Below are positions 1-6,288 of a DNA stretch of 58,209 bases, piece after piece. Within the stretch, counting starts at the first letter, position 1. Every line of letters begins with the position of its first letter. This DNA is from Halalkalicoccus subterraneus (lineage in GTDB: Archaea > Halobacteriota > Halobacteria > Halobacteriales > Halalkalicoccaceae): positions 1-58,209 of the forward strand of contig NZ_RDQG01000056.1 of NCBI RefSeq assembly GCF_003697815.1, given 5' to 3'. The translations under genes were made by a program, and so were the position numbers. The notes under the pieces are model-generated. The model was not told where the DNA came from. It worked only from the letters and a program-made list of their open reading frames with translations, and did no database searches.

Positions 1-425
1 GAGTTCCGAGAACTCGTCTTGATGTGTGCCGTCCACAACATCAGGCAGACCGTGAACCAGTGAAATCAAACTACGTCTGGCGATTCACCACGGCCGATAT
101 CCCCACAAATGCAACGGTAGTTCTTCCTGTATTTGCCGTACAACGCGATGAGCGGTGGTATACGGATCCGGATACATTTAATCCAGATCGATGGCGAGGG
201 ACGTCTGCTATCGAAGCGGAAAACCCGAACTTCGCATATTGTCCATTTGGTGGTGGACCAAATGTCTGTATTGGAGAAACGTTCGCAAAAGCTGAACTCA
301 AAACAGCGCTTGCGATGATTCTTCGTGAGTGGGAATTTCGACCAGTAACAGAAGAGTTTGAACGGGCAATTGCGATTACTGCTCAACCTCGAAAAGAGCT
401 GCTTGTCGAGGTTATTGAGCGGTAA
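1..425 (+). CDS. Cytochrome P450, C-terminal part (5' end outside window)
   Basis: This is the C-terminal quarter of a haem-thiolate monooxygenase. The haem-binding loop is visible as FGGGPNVCIGETFAKAE, where the Cys is the axial haem ligand and the following helix (L helix) is typical. The preceding segment RDERWYTDPDTFNPDRW is the usual P450 'PERF/W' region. The frame is open back to base 3, so the gene should continue to the left; a GTG at 24 would give only about 133 residues and cannot encode a working enzyme. The first 20 or so residues of this frame match P450s poorly, so the gene may already be frameshifted or truncated upstream. No partner ferredoxin or reductase lies downstream. Family is sure; integrity is not. 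Confidence 0.8.
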   Translation, partial: VPRTRLDVCRPQHQADREPVKSNYVWRFTTADIPTNATVVLPVFAVQRDERWYTDPDTFNPDRWRGTSAIEAENPNFAYCPFGGGPNVCIGETFAKAELKTALAMILREWEFRPVTEEFERAIAITAQPRKELLVEVIER

Positions 426-555
426 ACAGACAAAAGGTGCTATACAGTAATCTCTTCCTCTAAGACAGAACAGACGTTTTTCTCAGAGATCTAGAAGAAC
501 TATGTGGTCCATTGAGAGTGATGTAGAGGGAACCAAACGTCTCGATTAATCGGAT

Positions 556-699
556 GTCGATCTCGTCTTTGGACTCGAGCGCAATATGCCGCGCCCATGT
601 GCGACCGATGCCGACTACTACGTCTTAACCGATAACGTGCTCTCGGAGTACATCTGCAAGGACGATCTTGAGGAAACTGTTGAGTGGGTACAGGCGTGA
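556..699 (+). pseudogene. Unrecognised coding remnant
   Basis: An open frame of 47 codons without a good start codon ends in TGA. It reads through residues such as DADYYVLTDNVLSEYI and DDLEETVEWVQA, with the acidic composition of a haloarchaeal protein. I do not recognise the family. It is probably the 3' tail of a decayed gene. Confidence 0.3.
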
Positions 700-768
700 G
701 TTCGTTTCCTACTAGTCGCAGAGGCCTCCTTGCATCTACCTCTCTCTAATCAGAGTGAGCATGAATGA

Positions 769-816
769 GGTCCCGACCCTGAGGCCGTGGTCGGGACCGG
801 GAGGGTTGCCCCTCCC
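769..816 (+). mobile_element. IS200/IS605-like right-end hairpins, no transposase
   Basis: Two stem-loops lie back to back. GGTCCCGACC (769-778) pairs perfectly with GGTCGGGACC (789-798), and GGGAGGG (799-805) pairs with CCCTCCC (810-816), followed by ATGAAAC. Haloarchaeal IS200/IS605 (TnpB) elements end in similar structured sequences, by recollection of the family. No tnpA or tnpB frame lies beside it, so this would be a solo end or the relic of an excised element. Confidence 0.4.
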
Positions 817-839
817 ATGAAACAATTGTATAGACTACT

Positions 840-1146
840 TATTAGTTACCAGTACGATAATATATTTATTTATGCACTACTATCCCACCACTTTAGTATA
901 GAATTATAGAGTGTTAATACGTTCTTTCTATTATACAAATGGCTCTAAATACAATAGCATATATTCTCTCCGGCGCTAGTGGTAGCTGCTCAGGCGTGAC
1001 TGACCGTTTAGTCTACAGGAGGGCATGCATGCCTGAGTGCTGTGAGGAGTGCTGGAGTCAACTATGGCCTCAGTCCTGCACTTCTCTTCAGATCAGGCAC
1101 ATACCCTGCAGTTAGATACGATACTACTCCGTATTAAATATAGTAC
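840..1146. other. AT-rich gene-free stretch
   Basis: The stretch just after the hairpins (about 840-960) is AT-rich, with tracts such as ATAATATATTTATTTAT. No convincing reading frame, repeat or RNA gene is seen on either strand. Confidence 0.5.
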
Positions 1147-1254
1147 TCACACGATTTTAGACTCGGTTTCGAGGACGCCGACCTCGTGGCCACGCGCAGC
1201 TATATCACGAGCACACTGCCCGCCAGCGAGGCCCGCGTCGGCGTTCACAATCAT
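1147..1254 (-). pseudogene. N-terminal fragment of an FAD/NAD-binding oxidoreductase
   Basis: From an ATG at 1254 the frame gives 35 residues reading MIVNADAGLAGG, then CARDIAARGHEVGVLETES, then a stop. This is the Rossmann beta-alpha-beta start of amine-oxidase or phytoene-desaturase-like flavoproteins (normally VVGAGLAGL...AARGHEVTVLE). The first glycines of the GxGxxG motif are changed and the rest of the enzyme is missing, so it is a remnant. Confidence 0.5.
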
Positions 1255-1355
1255 ACCGGCCTTCTGCCGCCCCAGTTTTCTTTCAGACCTGTGGTTATCG
1301 ACCATAATCGAACATTCAGTTGTTTGATTATAAGAATCCTCTTCGACACAGTAGA

Positions 1356-1664
1356 TTACATGTGTTTCTCGTTATCTCGAGAGTTACCACTATCAACATC
1401 CGCTGTAATCCGTTCGAACGTTTCCTGATGACCGGCAAATTCATCAGTTGTAAAATATAGTTTACCATACTGATTATTAGTTGTTGTGACGAGCCCATGA
1501 TCCGTCAGAAGTCCAAGATGGTGACGAACAGTCTTATAATTCAGATCTAATTCAGTAGCGAGTTGATTAGCATTTTTGGGTTGCTCACGAAGCGACCGAA
1601 GTATACTGATTCTATTCGCTCCTCCTTGCATCCCGGCAAGGAGATAGACTAAACTCTTCTCCAC
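1356..1664 (-). CDS. Winged-helix (ArsR-like) transcriptional regulator
   Basis: A protein of 102 residues from a GTG start. Residues about 14-65 form a winged HTH: NRISILRSLREQPKNANQLATELDLNYKTVRHHLGLL, with the recognition helix around YKTVRHHL. The N-terminal KSLVYLLAGMQGG is common in a haloarchaeal family of small ArsR-like regulators. It starts 18 bp after gvpM on the same strand, so it is probably co-transcribed with the gas vesicle genes and could be a local regulator. No metal-binding cysteines are present, so metal sensing is unlikely. The ligand and target are unknown. Confidence 0.7.
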   Translation of the reverse strand: MEKSLVYLLAGMQGGANRISILRSLREQPKNANQLATELDLNYKTVRHHLGLLTDHGLVTTTNNQYGKLYFTTDEFAGHQETFERITADVDSGNSRDNEKHM

Positions 1665-1682
1665 AATTATTATTCTCGCGAA

Positions 1683-1976
1683 TCAGCCATTCTGGTGATT
1701 TCCTTCTTCAGAAGTGGTGCCATCGAGAGTCGGATCTCTCCCGTGCTGAGCAAGATACTCATCATCAATATGGCGCACTGCTGGATCCCAGTCGGTCATG
1801 ATACCGTATTTGACCATGAGTTCCATATTAGCGATCGCTGCCTGGAGGCGCACAGCGACAAGTGGAATGTCATTCACCGTGATTAGGAGATCTGCATTGA
1901 GAATCGCGCCCTTGTTCAGGGCCCGGTTGAGGAGGCCAGCAACACCTTCTTCGACGGATTCGTCTTTTGGTTCCAT
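1683..1976 (-). CDS. gvpM: Gas vesicle protein GvpM (GvpA/J family)
   Basis: A protein of 97 residues. Residues about 8-64 form the GvpA/GvpJ/GvpM core: LLNRALNKGAILNADLLITVNDIPLVAVRLQAAIANMELM, then KYGIMTDWD. It follows gvpL with a 2-bp gap and is last of the J-K-L-M order, which is the order of haloarchaeal gas vesicle clusters, so M rather than A or J is chosen. GvpM is a minor, hydrophobic accessory protein thought to nucleate gas vesicle assembly with GvpF, J and L. It has no GvpA partner in this window. Confidence 0.8.
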   Translation of the reverse strand: MEPKDESVEEGVAGLLNRALNKGAILNADLLITVNDIPLVAVRLQAAIANMELMVKYGIMTDWDPAVRHIDDEYLAQHGRDPTLDGTTSEEGNHQNG

Positions 1977-1978
1977 TT

Positions 1979-2752
1979 CTACCTATCCTCGGTGCTGGCT
2001 ACAGTATTTCCCAAGGCTCCGACAAACGAATATGGGAGCCAAGGACCAGTGAACACGACTTCAACGCCATCCTCATCGTTGATCTCATCTAATTCCTGCT
2101 TTAGTCCCTGTATCTCCTGATCGGAAACGAGACAGGACACCGTGAGGACATTGCGTCCTCGCTCTTTGTCGGGCTCTTCATCGAGATCTTCTTCAGTGGC
2201 CTCAATAACGGCTGAATCAATCCGCTGGAAGTACAACTGGAACCGGTCTTTGATGTTCGCAGCTATCTCCTGTTTGCGCTGTTTATCCCGTTTCATCTCT
2301 TCGAAAAACGCTGCGCCACCAGCGTCTTCGGTTTCGGTCGGCTGTGTAGCTTCGTCAATCAACAGCTCTTCTTCACAATAGATACGTACGCCGTATTCGT
2401 CCATTCCGGCCAGCATCTCTAATCTCTCAGAAATTTGCTCGATATGGGTCACAAGAAAACGGCGGATGGCATGTTCGCTTTCGAAGATCGTATCGAAAGT
2501 CATCGGAAGAGCCGGTCCAAGTTCGGCTGCTACACGTTCGATGGTCTCGTTGTGCTGTTTGATCCACCTCTCGGCCTGCTCTCTCTCGTCAGTATCGTAT
2601 GCTTCATCTGGGCACTCATGGACGACTGCCCCCACTCCGTCTTCGATGAGTACTAAGACCGGTTCCTCATCGACTCCGCTTCCGAATGAGTGCCCGTCTT
2701 CGATCTCAGTATCGATATCAGCGAAACAATAGGCATACAGACTATCACTCAT
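1979..2752 (-). CDS. gvpL: Gas vesicle protein GvpL (GvpF/L family)
   Basis: A protein of 257 residues of the GvpL/GvpF family. It begins MSDSLYAYCFADID, has the central AAELGPALPMTFDTIFES segment seen in GvpF/GvpL, a long helical middle (about 105-190), and ends VVFTGPWLPYSFVG, a family signature. It overlaps the end of gvpK by 8 bp and lies between gvpK and gvpM, which makes it GvpL rather than GvpF. In Halobacterium GvpL binds several other accessory proteins during assembly. The gene looks complete. Confidence 0.82.
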   Translation of the reverse strand: MSDSLYAYCFADIDTEIEDGHSFGSGVDEEPVLVLIEDGVGAVVHECPDEAYDTDEREQAERWIKQHNETIERVAAELGPALPMTFDTIFESEHAIRRFLVTHIEQISERLEMLAGMDEYGVRIYCEEELLIDEATQPTETEDAGGAAFFEEMKRDKQRKQEIAANIKDRFQLYFQRIDSAVIEATEEDLDEEPDKERGRNVLTVSCLVSDQEIQGLKQELDEINDEDGVEVVFTGPWLPYSFVGALGNTVASTEDR

Positions 2753-3146
2753 TCCGATCGGCCTCCGAGGTATCGAGAGTAGACCCAGATTGAGAGTCAG
2801 TGGAGTCGATCATCGGTCCTTGCGCTCGCTCTTGTTCTGCGATCTCCTCAACCCATGCGTTGGGATTGATTGCAGTATTGAGGACGTCATCGACAGTTCG
2901 GTCGAGCTGTTTTTTGGTTTCAGAAGCCGTCTCGTCGAGGTCATGTTCGTCTTCGATCTGCCGGATGGTTTCATCCAGATCCATCAGTGACTGCCCGAGC
3001 TGTTCGGCCGCTTCATCGTCGAGAACGCCTTTTTCGACCAAATTGAGCGCTTGTTCGTCGATGACCTCCTTGAGAATCTCGACAACGGCCATAATAAGCC
3101 CCAGCAACCCCTGTTCGAGTTCTTCCTCGTCGACCTCCACCGTCAT
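2745..3146 (-). CDS. gvpK: Gas vesicle protein GvpK
   Basis: A protein of 133 residues. The family core covers about 6-75: EELEQGLLGLIMAVVEILKEVIDEQAL, then RIEKG-type VEKGVLDDEAAEQLGQSLMDLDETI. The C-terminal 60 residues are acidic and low in complexity. It is separated from gvpJ by about 100 bp and overlaps gvpL. GvpK is an accessory protein required for gas vesicle formation in haloarchaea. It appears intact. Confidence 0.82.
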   Translation of the reverse strand: MTVEVDEEELEQGLLGLIMAVVEILKEVIDEQALNLVEKGVLDDEAAEQLGQSLMDLDETIRQIEDEHDLDETASETKKQLDRTVDDVLNTAINPNAWVEEIAEQERAQGPMIDSTDSQSGSTLDTSEADRNE

Positions 3147-3245
3147 CGGGCATCGGCCTCTTGTGGTGGGCTGTCTGATCTGTACCGTCGTTTCAATCCA
3201 GCGGCGTTAGTAAACACAGTTTTCCTCACTCTACTTGTTTGTAGA

Positions 3246-3695
3246 CTAGTCGTGATCATTATCGACTTCCAGCTCGTCGGTAACGACCTCCATTGTGTGG
3301 TCAGGCGAGGACTCAAGAGAATTAGGTTCACTCGGGGAGTCTGCTTGGTCGTCTAAGCGCTGTGCTCGAGCACTTTGCCAACCACACCAGGGACACTCGT
3401 CGGTAAGAAGGACCTCTTTTTCGACGCGCTTTCCACACTGAAGGCATGCCTCATTGCGCGCTTTCGCTTCGGCGAATGCTCGTGTTTCTTCCGTGCCAGC
3501 GGGAAATTCAAGGCCATACTCAGCTGCTGTCTCGAACGAGGCTAATGCGGCACGAATCTTGATGCCGAGCAGTTCTGTCCCAGCGACATCAATAACAACG
3601 TCAGCATTAATGACTAACCCCTTATCGAGGATTCGATCGATAGCACCTGCAAGACCATCGTCTAACTGCTGATCTCTGGTCGGTTCGACGCTCAT
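3246..3695 (-). CDS. gvpJ: Gas vesicle protein GvpJ with added zinc-ribbon-like motif
   Basis: The start at 3695 (MSVEPTRDQQ) is chosen because GGGAGATC lies just upstream and the family core follows at once; a longer frame from 3770 runs through the probable promoter. Residues about 10-70 match GvpJ: INADVVIDVAGTELLGIKIRAALASFETAAEYGLEFPAGT. After this comes CLQCGKRV...CPWCGW, two CxxC knuckles that would form a zinc ribbon, followed by an acidic tail. The standard GvpJ tail, as I recall it, has no cysteine pairs. It is the first gene of the J-K-L-M set and faces the TetR gene across a 224-bp region. Confidence 0.8.
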   Translation of the reverse strand: MSVEPTRDQQLDDGLAGAIDRILDKGLVINADVVIDVAGTELLGIKIRAALASFETAAEYGLEFPAGTEETRAFAEAKARNEACLQCGKRVEKEVLLTDECPWCGWQSARAQRLDDQADSPSEPNSLESSPDHTMEVVTDELEVDNDHD

Positions 3696-3765
3696 TACTG
3701 ATCTCCCTGCCGCGTCGTTTGGTGGTCCGTCCCTTCGTGCACGACCTGGTTGCGGAGCCTCATAT

Positions 3766-3783
3766 ACCAAACGAACGTTCGGT
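3766..3783. promoter_or_regulatory. Probable TetR operator between gvpJ and tetR
   Basis: ACCAAACGAACGTTCGGT contains the perfect palindrome CGAACGTTCG (3772-3781) with partly symmetric flanks. It lies in the divergent promoter region, 71 bp above the gvpJ start and 137 bp above the TetR gene. Size and symmetry suit a TetR dimer site. That the neighbouring TetR binds it is inference. Confidence 0.55.
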
Positions 3784-3919
3784 AGACAATAAGTACTCTG
3801 CTTACCGAGTTCCCTTCAAGGGATGTCAGGTTATAGACTCCTAGGTGGGGGAGATAGGTGCAGCGAAGATGTACCTCCGAAGGGTAAAGTAGTAATTAGC
3901 GTATCACTGAACGTACTCT

Positions 3920-4528
3920 ATGGCACAGTTCGTTCCCTTCGATGGGGATCCGGTAACGACACCAGATCAGATCCTCTGGGCGACGTATAAAGCTCTCTAT
4001 CAGTATGGCTATGCCGGGCTCTCGATTCAGCGGATTGCCGACTTTACCGATATTAACAAATCCTCGATATACTATCACTATGAGAACAAAGACGAACTCC
4101 TGCTTGCGTTTCTTGAACGTGTACTGGAAGATATCCAAGAAGGATTCAAGGTAGAATCCAAGATGGATCCAGTTGCTGACCTTCGACTGTTTATCGATCA
4201 GATTTTTGCGTCAACGGATGCCGATCCTCAAGAGACGACTCTTCCATTAGGAGCCTACGTCGAGATACGAGCCCAAGCCGTCTCCAATGCAGCCTATCGA
4301 GAACGAATCGTCGATATCGATGCTGCACTGAAGGAGCAATTGCAATCAATTTTGCAAGCGGGAATTGATCAAGGTGTTATGCAGGATCTGGCTGTCGAGC
4401 AAGTTAGTGAATACATCTTGACGACGATTGCAGGAGCCATAGAGCGCTACGCAACAACTGACGCGATCGCTGTGGATGCTGTCCGAGCAGAACTTAATGA
4501 ATATCTTGAGCAGCGTATTATCGTCTAG
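3920..4528 (+). CDS. TetR/AcrR family transcriptional regulator
   Basis: A protein of 202 residues. The N-terminal HTH (about 14-60) reads ILWATYKALYQYGYAGLSIQRIADF, then INKSSIYYHYENKDELL, the standard TetR DNA-binding helix-turn-helix. The rest is the helical ligand-binding domain (LGAYVEIRAQAVSNAAYRER). It is transcribed away from the gvp genes, and the palindrome at 3766-3783 between them is a candidate site for control of both sides. The ligand is unknown. TetR proteins beside haloarchaeal exporters use similar palindromes, but no exporter is present here. Confidence 0.85.
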   Translation: MAQFVPFDGDPVTTPDQILWATYKALYQYGYAGLSIQRIADFTDINKSSIYYHYENKDELLLAFLERVLEDIQEGFKVESKMDPVADLRLFIDQIFASTDADPQETTLPLGAYVEIRAQAVSNAAYRERIVDIDAALKEQLQSILQAGIDQGVMQDLAVEQVSEYILTTIAGAIERYATTDAIAVDAVRAELNEYLEQRIIV

Positions 4529-4658
4529 GAATAATGAGTATAATGCGTTAAAATGGGATCTATTATCAACTGAGTCTACTGGGGATGCTACTGTACGTTT
4601 CTGCTTGGTATAGCATGAAGAGGACGCACAGTAGAACCGTCTTAAGAAGCGTGTAGAG

Positions 4659-5540
4659 TTACTGGAGGTGCCCACTCAAAACCGGCAGTACGCGCCCACC
4701 GACTTCAATCTCGATATCGTCTGCTGATTGGGATGCTCGGAGCTGGAGGAGTGAGGGACGATTTATCTCGTATCCCTGTTCGACAGTCACCTCGATCCTA
4801 TCAGCATCAAAATAATCGTACTGAACGAGGTAAGCGGCAAGACATCCATTCGAGGAACCAGTCGCAGGGTCTTCCGGGACGCCCCCACAATCGGCAAACA
4901 CGCGGACGTTCAGGTCGTTATTGCCGTACGTCTCAGGAGCGAACACGAGGAGGTTCACATTGCCGATCGGATCGATAAGATCACTGTAGTATCGGTCTAG
5001 TTGCGTCTCGGCTCGCTGAACGGCATCGAGAGAGGTCAACGGGACAATAACGGTTGGAAGGCCTGTCGAGACGAGTGTGATTGGATACTCGTCGATATCA
5101 GATTGATTGAGCCCAAGGATATCTGCGATTAGATTCGGTGCGAACTCTTCTTCAAAAGAGGGCTGGATCTGTTTCATCCAGTAGATCTCATCATCGCCGT
5201 CTGCTTCGACCCAAACAGGGATTTCGCCCACGCCAAGGTTGAGTGTGAGTTGATCTGGACGATCGTCTGTGAGATACTCACGAATTACGAACGCTGTACC
5301 CAGTGTTGGATGGCCAGCAAACGGGATTTCCTCGGCGGGGTCAAAGATTCGAACGTCATATTCACCGACGGTTGTGTCGGCTGATTCGATGAAAGTGGCT
5401 TCGGAGAAGTTCGTCTCGCGGGTGAACGCAAGCATCTCGTCGGTGGAAAGATTGGCAGCCTCACGAACGACTGCCAGTTGATTACCTGTGTATGTTCCCT
5501 GTGCGAATACATCGACGATATGGACCGGGTTAGTGGCCAT
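4659..5540 (-). CDS. PhzF family isomerase/epimerase
   Basis: A full-length protein of 293 residues of the PhzF (diaminopimelate-epimerase fold) family. Features: VDVFAQGTYTGNQLAVV at the start, the likely catalytic Glu47 in TNFSEATFIE, IPFAGHPTLGTA at about 93-104, and CGGVPEDPATGSSNGCLAAYL in the second half, the substrate-binding loop of the family. PhzF acts in phenazine synthesis, but most archaeal members have unknown substrates and no other phenazine genes are near. It ends facing the TetR gene. No signal peptide is present, so it is cytoplasmic. Confidence 0.85.
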   Translation of the reverse strand: MATNPVHIVDVFAQGTYTGNQLAVVREAANLSTDEMLAFTRETNFSEATFIESADTTVGEYDVRIFDPAEEIPFAGHPTLGTAFVIREYLTDDRPDQLTLNLGVGEIPVWVEADGDDEIYWMKQIQPSFEEEFAPNLIADILGLNQSDIDEYPITLVSTGLPTVIVPLTSLDAVQRAETQLDRYYSDLIDPIGNVNLLVFAPETYGNNDLNVRVFADCGGVPEDPATGSSNGCLAAYLVQYDYFDADRIEVTVEQGYEINRPSLLQLRASQSADDIEIEVGGRVLPVLSGHLQ

Positions 5541-5620
5541 CTCATTGATCTACGTCTTGCACGCGAATAAGGATACTATAGTGAGCAAGACAGTTATCCT
5601 CGCTTTCGTAAGGTGCTGTG

Positions 5621-5670
5621 TTCGAAACGCGTGAGTTCGAAGTTCCACGCCGAGGGGTGCGCGTTTCGAA
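5621..5670. repeat. 50-bp perfect inverted-repeat unit
   Basis: TTCGAAACGCG (5621-5631) is perfectly complementary to CGCGTTTCGAA (5660-5670), with a 28-base loop. It lies 80 bp above the PhzF start in otherwise gene-free DNA. It could be a miniature element, an RNA hairpin or an operator. Its size resembles the 44-46 bp CCTTGTGCAAC elements elsewhere, but the sequence differs. Confidence 0.45.
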
Positions 5671-5689
5671 GAGGAGAGACAGCGTCAGC

Positions 5690-6115
5690 TACACAGTACC
5701 AGAACGATAGGAAGTCCATCTCCGATTCCGAGAGATCATCAGGGAGAAATTACTCGGAGTTGTCACTAGGAGAGGAGGGCGTGCCTAGTGAGGGTAGCTC
5801 GGACTATGCCCCTGTTGGTAGGATATCACGTTCTCTGCGGGAGTGCTCGAGATCCCGATCACAACGATCGTGATAGCGGTCGGCTGCTTCCTCCTCGATA
5901 ACGACGAGTTTCTTCCCACATTGTTTCGTCTGCTCGACATCGTCTTTCCCCAGCTTCTCGAGGAAATCCATGATACGGGCCACAGTCTGAGTGTGTAGCT
6001 TCGAGCCTTCAGCCGCGGTGAGAACCTTCGCGATCGTCTGGCTATCGAGTACGAGCCCAGCAGGTCCCGTCTCGGCGTAATCGTGAACATTACGTGCAAC
6101 AGAAGCGAGCGCACT
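5690..6115 (-). pseudogene. Decayed 3' copy A of the coiled-coil plasmid gene
   Basis: On the minus strand this encodes DYAETGPAGLVLDSQTIAKV, then HTQTVARIMDFLEKLGKDDVEQTK and GKKLVV. This matches the C-terminal third of the intact protein at 32985-33698 almost residue for residue. The N-terminal coiled coil is missing and the last residues are shifted out of frame (LEHSRRERDILPTGA instead of IEQPPAGGVMS). The bases beyond the stop (about 5690-5805) also resemble the 3' flank of the intact gene, for example CTCGGAGTTGTCACTAGGAG. A frame can be drawn from 6163 to 5804, but it is a truncated gene, not a working one. Confidence 0.7.
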
Positions 6116-6288
6116 TCTGGTTGGCCGTGGGCTCACGATCAGTAACATGCTCTGAGAGTACACAGATGCAGGCCCTGACTGACATTCATCCGTGCGATTG
6201 TTACAGTATATTATATTGACAAAATCATTACGTCCACTTCAACTAGTTATTACTGAAAATCTATAACTCTCCTCTGCGCTATCCTAGC

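Noticed and set aside
1049-1428. Plus-strand frames near 1.05-1.43 kb
   Set aside because: They overlap antisense to a flavoprotein remnant and the winged-helix gene and are not acidic.
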